Source: Aliiroseovarius lamellibrachiae
Lineage (GTDB): Bacteria; Pseudomonadota; Alphaproteobacteria; Rhodobacterales; Rhodobacteraceae
Length of the DNA: 64,000 nucleotides
Assembly: GCF_018599245.1 (NCBI RefSeq)
Contig: NZ_JAHEVJ010000007.1
Coordinates: 124,001-188,000, forward strand
Direction of reading: 5' to 3'
Part shown: in pieces, positions 8,129-17,050 of the stretch
Position numbering within the stretch: the first letter of the stretch is position 1
Layout: the number at the start of each line of letters is the position of its first letter
The notes under the pieces: model-generated
Told to the model about the DNA's origin: nothing
Seen by the model: only the letters and a program-made list of their open reading frames with translations
The model's database searches: none
Made by a program: the position numbers and the translations under genes

Positions 8129-9688
8129 ATGACAGATCAGAGCCACGACCGCCTTTTAATCATCGACTTTGGCAGCCAGGTAACGCAGCTGATTGCGCGC
8201 CGCCTTCGCGAGCTAAACGTCTATTGCGAAATCCACCCCTATCAAAATGTCACAATGGAATTTGTGCGCGCGCTTGCGCCCAAAGCCGTGATCTTTTCCG
8301 GTGGCCCCGACAGTGTGACCCGCGAAGGATCACCGCGCGTGCCGCAGGAAATTTTTGACTATGGTGTGCCCATTTTGGGCATCTGCTATGGTCAACAGGT
8401 GATGATGCACCAGCTGGGTGGCAAAGTGGAAAGCGGTCATGGCACCGCTGAATTTGGCCGCGCCTTTGTGACCGAGACGCAAAAACTGGACCTGCTAGAG
8501 GGCTGGTATGCGGACGGTGACGAACAGGTCTGGATGAGCCACGGCGACCACGTTTCAGAAATTGCGCCGGGGTTTGAGGTCTACGGCACCTCGCCCAATG
8601 CGCCATTTGCGATCACCGCAGATCAGAAACGTCACTTCTATGCGGTGCAATTCCACCCCGAAGTGCATCACACCCCCAATGGCGCAAAGCTGTATGAGCA
8701 ATTTGTCAAATTGGCGGGGTTCAGCGGCGATTGGACCATGGGCGCGTACCGCGAACAGATGATTGCGTCGATCCGTGAACAGGTGGGGGACAAAAAAGTC
8801 ATCTGCGGTCTGTCTGGTGGTGTTGACAGTTCGGTTGCGGCGATCTTGATCCACGAGGCAATTGGCGATCAGTTGACCTGTGTGTTTGTCGATCATGGCC
8901 TCTTGCGCAAGGATGAGGGCCAGGAGGTCGTCACCATGTTCCGCGACAATTACAATCTGCAACTGATCCACGCGGATGAGGCGGACCTGTTCTTGGGCGA
9001 GCTTGAGGGGCAATCTGATCCGGAAACCAAGCGCAAGATCATTGGCAAGCTGTTCATTGATGTGTTCCAGAAACATGCCGATACCATTGAGGGGGCCGAG
9101 TTTCTGGCCCAGGGTACGCTTTACCCTGATGTCATTGAATCCGTGTCCTTTTCTGGCGGCCCTTCGGTGACCATCAAGTCGCACCACAACGTCGGTGGCC
9201 TGCCTGAAAAGATGGGTCTGAAGCTGGTGGAGCCGCTGCGCGAGCTCTTTAAAGACGAAGTGCGCGCCTTGGGGCGTGAACTTGGCCTGCCGCAATCGTT
9301 CATCGGCCGTCACCCCTTTCCTGGGCCGGGTCTTGCGATCCGTTGCCCCGGCGAGATCACCCGTGAAAAGCTGGACATCCTGCGCGAAGCGGATGCGGTT
9401 TACATTGATCAGATCCGCAAACACGGGCTGTATGACGAGATCTGGCAAGCCTTTGTCGCGATCCTTCCCGTGCGCACCGTGGGGGTTATGGGCGATGGTC
9501 GGACCTATGATTTCGCCTGTGCGCTGCGTGCGGTGACCTCTGTTGATGGGATGACCGCAGATTATTATCCGTTCACCCATGAATTCCTTGGCGAGACATC
9601 CACCCGGATCATCAACGAGGTGAAAGGCATCAATCGCTGCACCTATGACATCACCTCGAAACCTCCGGGGACGATCGAGTGGGAATAA
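8129..9688 (+). CDS. guaA: GuaA, GMP synthase (glutamine-hydrolysing)
   Basis: Converts XMP to GMP with ATP and glutamine, the last step of de novo GMP synthesis. The 519 residues contain a class I glutamine amidotransferase domain with catalytic Cys86 (GICYGQQ), His176 and Glu178 (FHPEVHHT). They also hold an ATP-pyrophosphatase domain with the P-loop SGGVDSSV (about 229-236) and the dimerisation domain ending in KPPGTIEWE, the invariant C-terminus of the family. Full length. A strong intrinsic terminator follows at 9721-9749, so it appears to be monocistronic. Confidence 0.97.
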   Translation: MTDQSHDRLLIIDFGSQVTQLIARRLRELNVYCEIHPYQNVTMEFVRALAPKAVIFSGGPDSVTREGSPRVPQEIFDYGVPILGICYGQQVMMHQLGGKVESGHGTAEFGRAFVTETQKLDLLEGWYADGDEQVWMSHGDHVSEIAPGFEVYGTSPNAPFAITADQKRHFYAVQFHPEVHHTPNGAKLYEQFVKLAGFSGDWTMGAYREQMIASIREQVGDKKVICGLSGGVDSSVAAILIHEAIGDQLTCVFVDHGLLRKDEGQEVVTMFRDNYNLQLIHADEADLFLGELEGQSDPETKRKIIGKLFIDVFQKHADTIEGAEFLAQGTLYPDVIESVSFSGGPSVTIKSHHNVGGLPEKMGLKLVEPLRELFKDEVRALGRELGLPQSFIGRHPFPGPGLAIRCPGEITREKLDILREADAVYIDQIRKHGLYDEIWQAFVAILPVRTVGVMGDGRTYDFACALRAVTSVDGMTADYYPFTHEFLGETSTRIINEVKGINRCTYDITSKPPGTIEWE

Positions 9689-9720
9689 GGCGCGCCGCCT
9701 TTTCTAATATGTAAAACAGA

Positions 9721-9749
9721 AACGCTGCCCCTCACGGGCGGCGTTTTTT
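9721..9749 (+). terminator. Intrinsic terminator of guaA
   Basis: A 10-bp stem (9721-9730 with 9736-9745, one G-U pair) has a 5-nt loop and is followed by a run of six T. It lies 32 nt after the guaA stop. Confidence 0.85.
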
Positions 9750-9804
9750 CATATGTGGTGGATATTCACTCGCTTTCTAAGCGAGGCCTTGCTAGCCCTA
9801 AGAC

Positions 9805-10119
9805 ATGACACAGGACCCCAAAATCTCGCTCATCGGATATATTGATGTGCCCGCCGACCGATATGACGCCGTGGCCGCCGCCTTGCCGCGCCATATTGAA
9901 CTGACACGTCAGGAACCCGGTTGCTTGTCGTTTGACGTCACCCCGGACAGCACGCTTTCCGGGCGGTTCAACGTGTCCGAGATGTTCACGGATCGGATCG
10001 CATTTGAGGCCCATCAGACCCGGATGAAAGCCTCACGCTGGGCAGAGATTACACAGGGAATTCCGCGCGACTACAGCATCACGGAAATTCCACATACCAT
10101 TGATAACAAAGCGACTTAA
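9805..10119 (+). CDS. Antibiotic biosynthesis monooxygenase (ABM) domain protein
   Basis: 104 residues forming a single ABM-type ferredoxin-like domain: ISLIGYIDVPADRYDAVAAALPRHIELTRQEPG is followed by a strand with F-N-V-S-E-M-F and the helix IAFEAHQTRMKA. That order is typical of YgiN/quinol monooxygenase-like proteins. These are cofactor-free dimers acting on quinols or related aromatics; here the substrate is unknown. Only 2 nt separate it from the downstream EamA transporter, so the two are probably co-transcribed. Confidence 0.8.
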   Translation: MTQDPKISLIGYIDVPADRYDAVAAALPRHIELTRQEPGCLSFDVTPDSTLSGRFNVSEMFTDRIAFEAHQTRMKASRWAEITQGIPRDYSITEIPHTIDNKAT

Positions 10120-10121
10120 AG

Positions 10122-11009
10122 ATGAACGCAACCCTACGCGCCGCGCTTTGGATGACCGGGGCGATCACCTCATTTTCTGCCATGGCCATTGCGGGGCGCG
10201 CGGTCAGTCATGCCCATGACACCTTTGAGCTGATGTTGTTTCGCTCTTTCATCGGGTTTGGTATCGTGTGTCTTGTGCTGCTCTTGACCGGGCGATTTCA
10301 GATGATTAATCGTCGCGCGCTTGGCACCCATGTTTTGCGCAATATCGCACATTTTTCCGGCCAGAACCTGTGGTTCTATGCGCTGACAATGATCCCGCTT
10401 GCCCAGGTTTTTGCGTTGGAATTCACGTCGCCGCTTTGGGTGGTTGTGCTGGCGCCAATTTTGCTGGGCGAGGCGCTGACACGTCGTCGCGCCGCCTCAG
10501 CGATCATCGGATTTATCGGTATTCTGATCATCGCGCGCCCCGGCGTGACCGGGCTTTCGGCGGGCGTTATTGCGGCCGGAAGCGCCGCCATTGCCTTTGC
10601 CTTCACCGCGATCCTGACACGAAAACTGACCCGACATGAAACCACGCTCAACATTCTGTTTTGGCTGACCGGGTTGCAGTTGATCTTTGGCTTGATTTGC
10701 GCCGGGTATGATGGGCAAATCACGCCGCCCACAGCACAGCTCGTCCCGTGGTTTGTGCTGATCGGCCTGGCCGGTTTGCTGGCGCATTTATGCTTGACAC
10801 AGGCCCTGTCCCTTGCGCCCGCCAGCGTTGTGATTCCCATAGATTTCACCCGCCTGCCCCTGATCGCCCTTATTGGTGCAATATTTTACCAAGAGCCTAT
10901 GACATGGGGTTTGGCGGTTGGATCTGCGTTGATTGTGGCGGCAAATCTTATCAATTTAAGGGCGAAAACCGACCCATCCCCTAAGGGAAATTTACGCCCT
11001 CAGAGTTGA
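10122..11009 (+). CDS. EamA/DMT family transporter
   Basis: 295 residues with about ten hydrophobic segments in two EamA repeats: the first half ends near IILIIARPG, and the second runs from SAGVIAAGSAA to the C-terminal GSALIVAANLINLRA. Inner-membrane exporter or permease of the drug/metabolite superfamily, with substrate unknown (family members move amino acids, nucleosides or S-adenosylmethionine). Starts 2 nt after the ABM gene, indicating an operon. Confidence 0.85.
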   Translation: MNATLRAALWMTGAITSFSAMAIAGRAVSHAHDTFELMLFRSFIGFGIVCLVLLLTGRFQMINRRALGTHVLRNIAHFSGQNLWFYALTMIPLAQVFALEFTSPLWVVVLAPILLGEALTRRRAASAIIGFIGILIIARPGVTGLSAGVIAAGSAAIAFAFTAILTRKLTRHETTLNILFWLTGLQLIFGLICAGYDGQITPPTAQLVPWFVLIGLAGLLAHLCLTQALSLAPASVVIPIDFTRLPLIALIGAIFYQEPMTWGLAVGSALIVAANLINLRAKTDPSPKGNLRPQS

Positions 11010-11161
11010 AAATACTCGCGGGACCGGTGCAAGGCTGCAACTGACCCAAGGTAACGATTGACCGAACACTTGTGCGACACATACGTTTTCTGCAATGAAA
11101 AAAACAACGATAAGCCAATTTGCGCCTATTCACGCAAGTTGAGATTTCTCAGGGAGGAAAT

Positions 11162-12250
11162 ATGAAGGGTTTTGCGCTTACAGCTGCAGCCGTTGCGGCC
11201 ACCGCCACGACAAGTTTCGCGGGCGGCATTGATCGTTCGGGTCAGGACATCTCGATCCTGTTCGAAGAAGGTAACCACGTAAAATTGGGGTTTCTGACCG
11301 CCAATCCAAACGTGCCCAGCTCGCCCGCTGGTTTCGCAACGCAATCTGCGGCTGCGTTTAATTCATTTTCACTGTCGATCAAACAGCAAGTTTCAGAAAA
11401 GCTGAGCTTCGCGGTTATTATGGACGAACCTTTTGGCGCCGATATCCGCTATATTGATGGCCCCCTTGGGTCACTTGGTCTGCTTTACCCCGAACCACTG
11501 AAAACTGCGGTTTCTGCCGATCCAAATGGTCGTGCGTTTGTAGACAGCAAAGCCATCACCGGGCTGATGCGCTATGAATTTGGCAACGGGTTCAGCGTCC
11601 ACGGCGGTCTTCGCGCGCAACGTGTGAGCGGCGAAATTCTGTCCGGGTCCGGTGTGCTGCGTGCAAACAGCAGCTATGATTTTGGTGGTTTGGCTGGCGT
11701 CGCCTACGAAATTCCTAAAATCGCGATGCGTGTGGCCTTGACGTATAACACCGCCATCAAACACGATCTCACCGGGACGCATAACTTCGCCGCGGCGACC
11801 GGCTCGGTTCGTATTCCTGAAAGCTTCAATCTGGACTTTCAAACCGGTATCGCAAAAGACACACTTTTGTTCGGCTCGGTGCGTCACGTAAAATGGAATG
11901 GCACAAAGCTTACCACCACCTCTGCGTTTGGGACTGTCGATTGGGTTGAATTTGTGGATGACTCGACGACATACGAAATTGGTGTTGGTCGCAAGCTGAA
12001 TGAAAACTGGTCGATCGCTGCGACCTTTGGGTACGAAGAAGGGGCCAGCACCGGCACCACATTCCTCGCACCAACCGGAACCAGCAAATCTATTGGACTG
12101 GGTGCAAGCTATTCGCGCGACAATTACAAGATTTCCGGCGGCGTGAAATATGTCATGTTCGACGACAAGACTGTCACAAGCGCCCCACTGAGCGCGACCT
12201 TCAACGGTCATGCCATTGCCGCAGGGCTTAGCCTCGACTTCACCTACTAA
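11162..12250 (+). CDS. FadL/OmpP1/TodX-like outer-membrane protein
   Basis: 362 residues with a signal peptide (MKGFALTAAAVAATATTSFA) followed by alternating amphipathic beta-strand sequence. It ends in an aromatic strand with a terminal Tyr (SLDFTY), as expected for an outer-membrane barrel assembled by BamA. Internal stretches such as GLAGVAYEIPKIAMRVALTY and the N-terminal hatch-like segment fit the FadL family, which moves hydrophobic compounds such as fatty acids or aromatics. It is somewhat shorter than E. coli FadL. The start at 11162 has a strong AGGGAGGA 5 nt upstream. A perfect terminator follows at 12271-12300, so it stands alone. Confidence 0.85.
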   Translation: MKGFALTAAAVAATATTSFAGGIDRSGQDISILFEEGNHVKLGFLTANPNVPSSPAGFATQSAAAFNSFSLSIKQQVSEKLSFAVIMDEPFGADIRYIDGPLGSLGLLYPEPLKTAVSADPNGRAFVDSKAITGLMRYEFGNGFSVHGGLRAQRVSGEILSGSGVLRANSSYDFGGLAGVAYEIPKIAMRVALTYNTAIKHDLTGTHNFAAATGSVRIPESFNLDFQTGIAKDTLLFGSVRHVKWNGTKLTTTSAFGTVDWVEFVDDSTTYEIGVGRKLNENWSIAATFGYEEGASTGTTFLAPTGTSKSIGLGASYSRDNYKISGGVKYVMFDDKTVTSAPLSATFNGHAIAAGLSLDFTY

Positions 12251-12270
12251 GTCTCGGTTTTTAATCCTTA

Positions 12271-12303
12271 AAACGCCCCGTGCCAACGCGCGGGGCGTTT
12301 TGC
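12271..12303 (+). terminator. Intrinsic terminator of the FadL-like gene
   Basis: A perfect 10-bp stem, AAACGCCCCG (12271-12280) with CGGGGCGTTT (12291-12300), has a 10-nt loop and is followed by TGCGTTTTGC. It begins 20 nt after the stop codon. Confidence 0.8.
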
Positions 12304-12377
12304 GTTTTGCGATGAAATTCAGGCTTTCGCGCATGTTTCGGATTGGCGCAACCGCTGAAATACCGCACTCTCACCGC

Positions 12378-13277
12378 ATGACACAAAACATCTCTACACG
12401 AAGCTGGGTTGAACTGGGCCTATTGGGCCTGATTTGGGGCGGCGTCTTCCTTGCGACGCGGATCGCACTCGACGAAATATCGGTATTACATGCCGTGGCG
12501 CATCGGTTGATCTGGGCGGCGGCGATCCTTTGGGGCTTTGTCCTGTGGAAGGGATACCCCATTCCGCGCCGGCCGCGAATTTGGCTGGCTTTGTTGGTGA
12601 TGGGGGCGCTGAACAACATCATTCCCTTCACCCTTCTCAGTTGGGCGCAATTGTCGATCGAAAGTGGGCTAACCGCGATTTTCAACGCCTCCACGGCCCT
12701 GTTTGGCGTGGTGGTGGCCGCAATTTTCCTGAAAGATGAGCGGCTAAACCTGCGAAAAACCCTTGGGGTTGGTGTGGGGTTTGCGGGCGTGGTTTTGGCC
12801 ATTGGGCCAGAGGCGATCACACAGTTTGACCTTCGATCTCTTGCACAGCTCGCCGCCATCGCCGCCACACTTTCTTATGCATTTGCCGGGGTCTGGGCGC
12901 GTAAATTTCTGTCGGAGCTGACCCCCCAAGTGGCCGCCATGGGCATGGTCACCGGCTCTGCCCTTGTTATGCTGCCGCTCAGCTGGATGATTGATGGCCC
13001 ATTGCCCCTGTCGATGGGGGCGACCACCTGGGCCGCGGTGCTTTACTATGCCCTTGTCGCGACCGCCTTGGCCTATCTTCTCTATTACCGCATCCTCGCG
13101 GCTGCTGGTTCGGGAAATCTGATGTTGGTGACATTGATCATTCCGCCGGTTGCCATCTGTCTGGGGGCGTGGCTGCGCAACGAGAGCATCCCGCCACTGG
13201 CCTATTTCGGACTTGGTCTGCTGGCATTCGGGTTGGTGATCCTTGACGGACGCCTTTTCAAACGCAGAAGCATTTGA
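12378..13277 (+). CDS. EamA/DMT family transporter (second)
   Basis: 299 residues with about ten membrane segments and two EamA repeats (LGLIWGGVFLATRIAL near the N-terminus, and a second repeat from LAAIAATLSYAFAGVWARKF). Substrate unknown. The ATG at 12378 (MTQNISTRSWVELGL) is chosen because the upstream open frame runs through the FadL terminator hairpin. It is not closely similar to the EamA protein at 10122, so this is not a recent duplication. The P-loop protein follows 59 nt downstream. Confidence 0.85.
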   Translation: MTQNISTRSWVELGLLGLIWGGVFLATRIALDEISVLHAVAHRLIWAAAILWGFVLWKGYPIPRRPRIWLALLVMGALNNIIPFTLLSWAQLSIESGLTAIFNASTALFGVVVAAIFLKDERLNLRKTLGVGVGFAGVVLAIGPEAITQFDLRSLAQLAAIAATLSYAFAGVWARKFLSELTPQVAAMGMVTGSALVMLPLSWMIDGPLPLSMGATTWAAVLYYALVATALAYLLYYRILAAAGSGNLMLVTLIIPPVAICLGAWLRNESIPPLAYFGLGLLAFGLVILDGRLFKRRSI

Positions 13278-13336
13278 CCCCCCGGCCCTGCCGCCTTACG
13301 AAAGGACAACAGGGACATCCGGCAGGGATAACGGGC

Positions 13337-14197
13337 ATGATCTATAGTTCTGCGCAGCATTGGCACAACGCACCGCACAAACGCGTGCTGTTTTTTGGCA
13401 TGTCCGGCCTGGGAAAAACCTATTTGTCCAATCTGCTGCGCGCGCATGGCGATTGGTTCCATTATTCGATCGATTACCGTATCGGGACGCGGTATATGGG
13501 CGAACACATCACCGACAACTTTAAGTCCGAGGCGATGAAAGTGCCTTTTCTGCGCGATCTTTTGCTGACCGATAGCATTCGTATTTCGTCGAAAATCTCC
13601 TTTGACAATCTTACCCCCGTGGCCACCTATCTGGGCAAACCCGGCGATCCCGCGCGCGGTGGCCTGCCGATGGCGGAGTATCAACGCCGGCAAGAGCAAT
13701 TCAAACAGGCCGAGGTTTCGGCCCTGATGGACACCGCCCGCTTTATCGACCGCGCGGAACACATCTATGACTATCCGCATTTCATCTGTGACAGCGGCGG
13801 GTCGATTTGTGAATGGATTGACCCCGCCAAAGGCGCCGAGGATCCGATCCTGAAAAAATTGTCGCGCGACTGTTTGCTGGTGTGGCTGAAAGGCGATGAT
13901 CGCCACACCCAGGAATTGGTGCGTCGCTTTGATCGGTCCCCGAAACCAATGGCCTATCAACCCGAATTTCTTGCTCGGGTCTGGTTGGAATATTTGAATG
14001 AATTCAACATGAAAGAGGGTGATGTTGATCCGGACACCTTCATCCGATGGACCTATGCCCAAGCCCTTGCGCATCGCCAGCCGCTGTATGAACAAATGGC
14101 CCAGCATGGGGTGACCCTTTGCGCGCATGACGTGGCCCAGATCAAGACACACGATGATTTTGACCGAATGATCGGCGCCGCGATCGACGCGGCGTAA
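13337..14197 (+). CDS. P-loop NTPase of unknown function
   Basis: 286 residues with a Walker A motif near the N-terminus (FFGMSGLGKTYLS, about residues 22-34), followed by a kinase-like layout. HFICDSGGSICEW (about 151-163) resembles a Walker B or substrate region, and LVWLKGDDRHTQELVRR follows. The fold looks like a small-molecule or nucleoside kinase-like ATPase, but I do not recognise a named family. The ATG at 13337 is favoured over the open upstream frame because of the preceding AGGGA. A weak terminator follows, then metA. Confidence 0.7.
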   Translation: MIYSSAQHWHNAPHKRVLFFGMSGLGKTYLSNLLRAHGDWFHYSIDYRIGTRYMGEHITDNFKSEAMKVPFLRDLLLTDSIRISSKISFDNLTPVATYLGKPGDPARGGLPMAEYQRRQEQFKQAEVSALMDTARFIDRAEHIYDYPHFICDSGGSICEWIDPAKGAEDPILKKLSRDCLLVWLKGDDRHTQELVRRFDRSPKPMAYQPEFLARVWLEYLNEFNMKEGDVDPDTFIRWTYAQALAHRQPLYEQMAQHGVTLCAHDVAQIKTHDDFDRMIGAAIDAA

Positions 14198-14208
14198 CCT
14201 CTTGATCT

Positions 14209-14232
14209 TGGGGTGATCTGCCCCATCTTTTT
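14209..14232 (+). terminator. Weak intrinsic terminator before metA
   Basis: TGGGG (14209-14213) pairs with CCCCA (14221-14225) around a 7-nt loop and is followed by TCTTTTTC. It would end the P-loop gene transcript. I looked for a SAM-II riboswitch here, common before alphaproteobacterial metA, and did not see one. Confidence 0.4.
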
Positions 14233-14269
14233 CACACCCCCACGCGACACTTTTAATAGGAGCAGACCC

Positions 14270-15208
14270 ATGCCCATCAAATTGCCTTCCACTCTCCCGG
14301 CCTTCGACGTGCTGACGGATGAGGGCGTGATGGTCATGTCGGATGATCAGGCCGCGCGGCAAAATATCCGCCCCATGCGCATCGCTTTGCTCAATCTGAT
14401 GCCAAAAAAGATCGAAACCGAAACGCAGTTTGCGCGACTGATTGGCGCACACCCGCTGCAGATCGAACTGACGCTGCTGCGCCCCGCGGAACATGTGTCC
14501 AAAAACACCTCAGAGGCGCATATCGGCGCGTTTTACCAAACTTGGGACGACGTCAAAGACCAGAAATTCGACGGGCTGATCATCACCGGCGCGCCGATTG
14601 AACAGATGCCGTTTGAGGATGTGACCTATTGGGACGAGCTGACCCAGATTATGGACTGGACCCAGACCAATGTGCATTCCACCTTTGGCGTTTGCTGGGG
14701 CGGAATGGCGATGATTTACCACTTCCATCGTGTGCAAAAACACCTGTTGGCAGCCAAGGCTTTTGGCTGTTTTCCGCAGGCCAACAAACATGCGTCATCC
14801 CCATATTTACGTGGTTTTTCTGATACTTGCGTGGTTCCCGTCAGCCGATGGACCGAGATTATGCAAGAGGACGTGGATCAGCATCCTGCGCTTCGCACTC
14901 TTTTGGCCTCGGACGAGGTCGGCCCCTGTCTGATCGAAGACACCGCCCACCGCGCGCTCTATATCTTCAACCATTTTGAGTATGATGACGAGACGTTGAA
15001 GGGCGAATATGATCGCGATGTGGCCAAGGGCGCGCCGATCAATATCCCGATGAATTACTATCCGGAAAACGACCCCTCGCTTGCGCCCGAAAACCGCTGG
15101 CGCAGCCACGCGCATCTGCTTTATGCGAACTGGATTTCGGAAATGTATCTGACCACGCCCTTTAATATGGACGAGATTGGGACCACGGTCGAAGATCTTC
15201 GCGGCTAA
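14270..15208 (+). CDS. metAA: MetA, homoserine O-acyltransferase, acetyl-CoA type
   Basis: First committed step of methionine synthesis: acylation of homoserine. 312 residues, MetA family. The catalytic Cys142 (GVCWGGMA) and the His/Glu pair in NHFEYD are present. Residue 111 is Glu (GAPIEQMPF). In characterised MetA proteins a Glu here (Bacillus cereus type) gives acetyl-CoA specificity, whereas Gly (E. coli) gives succinyl-CoA specificity. The product is therefore predicted to be O-acetylhomoserine. The start at 14270 has GGAG upstream. No other met gene is adjacent. Confidence 0.93.
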   Translation: MPIKLPSTLPAFDVLTDEGVMVMSDDQAARQNIRPMRIALLNLMPKKIETETQFARLIGAHPLQIELTLLRPAEHVSKNTSEAHIGAFYQTWDDVKDQKFDGLIITGAPIEQMPFEDVTYWDELTQIMDWTQTNVHSTFGVCWGGMAMIYHFHRVQKHLLAAKAFGCFPQANKHASSPYLRGFSDTCVVPVSRWTEIMQEDVDQHPALRTLLASDEVGPCLIEDTAHRALYIFNHFEYDDETLKGEYDRDVAKGAPINIPMNYYPENDPSLAPENRWRSHAHLLYANWISEMYLTTPFNMDEIGTTVEDLRG

Positions 15209-15280
15209 CACCATAGTTAATCGCATTTACATGAACGGCCTGCGCCCTCATAATGGCGTGAAATCAGGAGGTTACTTTCC

Positions 15281-16153
15281 ATGTCCCTGCCCTTCGATGG
15301 TGCCATCTCCGAGTTCTTTACGAAGACCGCCCCCAAGGACGTGCGCGATGCGATTAAGTCCGGTGGAAAAAAGGATATCCTTTCAGAATCATATCCTTAC
15401 ACCGACCGCATGGACCGGGACGTCTATGAAAGCGAACTAGAAGCGTTACAGCTTGAATTGGTGAAACTGCAGGCGGATGTGAAGGAAACCGGCAAGCGGG
15501 TTGTGGTGGTGTTTGAAGGGCGCGATGCGGCCGGCAAAGGCGGTACAATCAAACGCTTTCGCGAAAACCTGAACCCGCGCGTGGCCAATGTTGTGGCGCT
15601 CTCCAAACCTTCGGACCGCGAGCAAGGTGAATGGTATTTTCAGCGCTATATCAAACATTTACCGTCCGCAGGTGAGATCACATTATTCGATCGCAGCTGG
15701 TACAACCGCGCCGTTGTCGAAAAGGTTTTTGGCTTTTGCGAAGACCCTCAACGCGAGGCATTTTTTCGCCAGCTTCCCGAATTCGAAGACATGCTGGTCG
15801 ATGAAGGCATCCATTTTGTCAAACTCTGGCTAAACGTCGGCCGCGCCGAGCAATTGCGCCGCTTTCTGGCCCGCGAAAAAGACCCGCTCAAACAATGGAA
15901 GCTCAGCTGGATTGATGTGGAAGGCCTGAACCGTTGGGACGGCTATAGCCAAGCCATCGGCGAAACCTTTGAACGCAGCCACCGGCCCCAAGCCCCTTGG
16001 ACCATCGTGCGATCCGATGATAAACGTCGCGCACGTCTGGCGGCCCTTCGTGCTGTCCTGCAAGGCATTGATTACGCTGGAAAAGACAGCAATGTCGCCT
16101 GCGCGCCCGACGCGCAGATCTGTGGCGGCCCCGACCTTTGGACCGGGAGCTGA
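15281..16153 (+). CDS. ppk2: PPK2, polyphosphate kinase 2
   Basis: Uses polyphosphate to phosphorylate nucleotides (or the reverse). 290 residues with a single PPK2 domain: Walker [11 protein letters not shown] (about 79-88), the Walker B/lid segment [15 protein letters not shown] (about 135-150), and the family lid helix rich in Arg. Single-domain length and sequence fit class I (nucleoside diphosphate) enzymes, but the class cannot be fixed by eye. Strong Shine-Dalgarno CAGGAGGTT. The TetR gene begins 1 nt after its stop, so the regulator is probably co-expressed. Confidence 0.92.
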   Translation: MSLPFDGAISEFFTKTAPKDVRDAIKSGGKKDILSESYPYTDRMDRDVYESELEALQLELVKLQADVKETGKRVVVVFEGRDAAGKGGTIKRFRENLNPRVANVVALSKPSDREQGEWYFQRYIKHLPSAGEITLFDRSWYNRAVVEKVFGFCEDPQREAFFRQLPEFEDMLVDEGIHFVKLWLNVGRAEQLRRFLAREKDPLKQWKLSWIDVEGLNRWDGYSQAIGETFERSHRPQAPWTIVRSDDKRRARLAALRAVLQGIDYAGKDSNVACAPDAQICGGPDLWTGS

Positions 16154-16154
16154 C

Positions 16155-16772
16155 ATGTCAAAACGCGGCTATCATCACGGCAATCTGCGCCAAGCTTTGG
16201 TTGAGGCGGCCTTGGCCCTGATCGAGGAAAAAGGCCCCACCGGCTTTACCCTGTCCGAGGCCGCAAAACAGGCCGGCGTAACCCCCGCCGCGGTGTATCG
16301 CCATTTTAAAGGCCGCGAAGAACTGATCGCCGAAGCCGCCCGCCAAGGCTATGAAATCTTTGCCGATTTGATGGAATTTGCCTACGCGAAGGGCCAACCC
16401 TCACCGCTTTCAAGCTTTGAAGCCACCGGCCGCGCCTATCTGGCCTTTGCCCGCAAATACCCTGGCCACTATATTTCCATGTTTGAAAGCGGCGTGTCGG
16501 TGAACCAATCCCCCGAATTGGCCATCGTCGCCAACCGTGCCATGGCCGTTTTGGAAGAGGCTGCGATGGCTTTGGCCGAAAACATCCCGCCGGAAAAACG
16601 CCCGCCCGCCAAAATGGTCAGCGCCCATATTTGGGCATTAAGCCATGGTGTGGTTGAGCTTTTCGGCCGCGGCTCCCCCGGTCAAAAAAGCCCGTTCCCA
16701 CCCGAGGATCTACTCGAAACCGGCATCGGGATCTATTTGCGCGGCCTTGGACTGATCAAACCGGATAGCTGA
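16155..16772 (+). CDS. TetR/AcrR family transcriptional regulator
   Basis: 205 residues. The N-terminal HTH domain is of the TetR type, with FTLSEAAKQAGVTPAAVYRHFKGREELIAE about residues 31-60. The C-terminal ligand domain (about 70-200) contains the WALSHGVVELF helix of the TetR_C_33 type seen with WHG-domain proteins. It begins 1 nt after ppk2, so it may autoregulate the pair, but the ligand is unknown. The next gene is convergent. Confidence 0.88.
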   Translation: MSKRGYHHGNLRQALVEAALALIEEKGPTGFTLSEAAKQAGVTPAAVYRHFKGREELIAEAARQGYEIFADLMEFAYAKGQPSPLSSFEATGRAYLAFARKYPGHYISMFESGVSVNQSPELAIVANRAMAVLEEAAMALAENIPPEKRPPAKMVSAHIWALSHGVVELFGRGSPGQKSPFPPEDLLETGIGIYLRGLGLIKPDS

Positions 16773-17050
16773 ACAGTGCCTTTGTAGAAGTTTCGGAAAA
16801 TTCTCTTTGTCTGGGCCATGCCTCACGAACAGCTCTCGACCGCCTTGCTGCTCATTTTTGCTCTCTTATTGGTTCACGGTTGAACCCTCAAAGGGACAGC
16901 ACGTCCAGATTGGCGCGCGCAGTTTGGCAAAAGCGCACGTTAGATGGCAGCCTGCGCGATCGGTTTGCCACAATGGGCAACTGCACCTAACGCTTTTCCT
17001 CTTTCAACAAATATCCCGGGGTCTGGGGCAGCGCCCCAGCCAGATGCCGC
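16773..17050. other. Intergenic region between TetR gene and sufS, 278 bp
   Basis: Convergent gene ends with no credible coding frame. It holds a hairpin GGTTCA/TGAACC (16870-16885 area) and a perfect 7-bp stem CTGGGGC (17023-17029) with GCCCCAG (17033-17039) next to ATATCCCGGGG. The second stem lies just after sufS in the leftward direction but has no U tract. GC-rich stems of this kind recur after genes in Rhodobacteraceae, but I cannot confirm repeat copies within this window. Confidence 0.4.

Noticed and set aside
8555-9580. Long antisense frames over guaA, gyrA, bamA, mnmA and other genes
   Set aside because: These are mirror frames produced by GC-rich codon third positions; none has its own ribosome binding site or recognisable domains, whereas the sense genes do.
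14198-14269. SAM-II riboswitch upstream of metA
   Set aside because: The leader is only 72 nt and shows a weak terminator stem, not the conserved SAM-II pseudoknot sequence.
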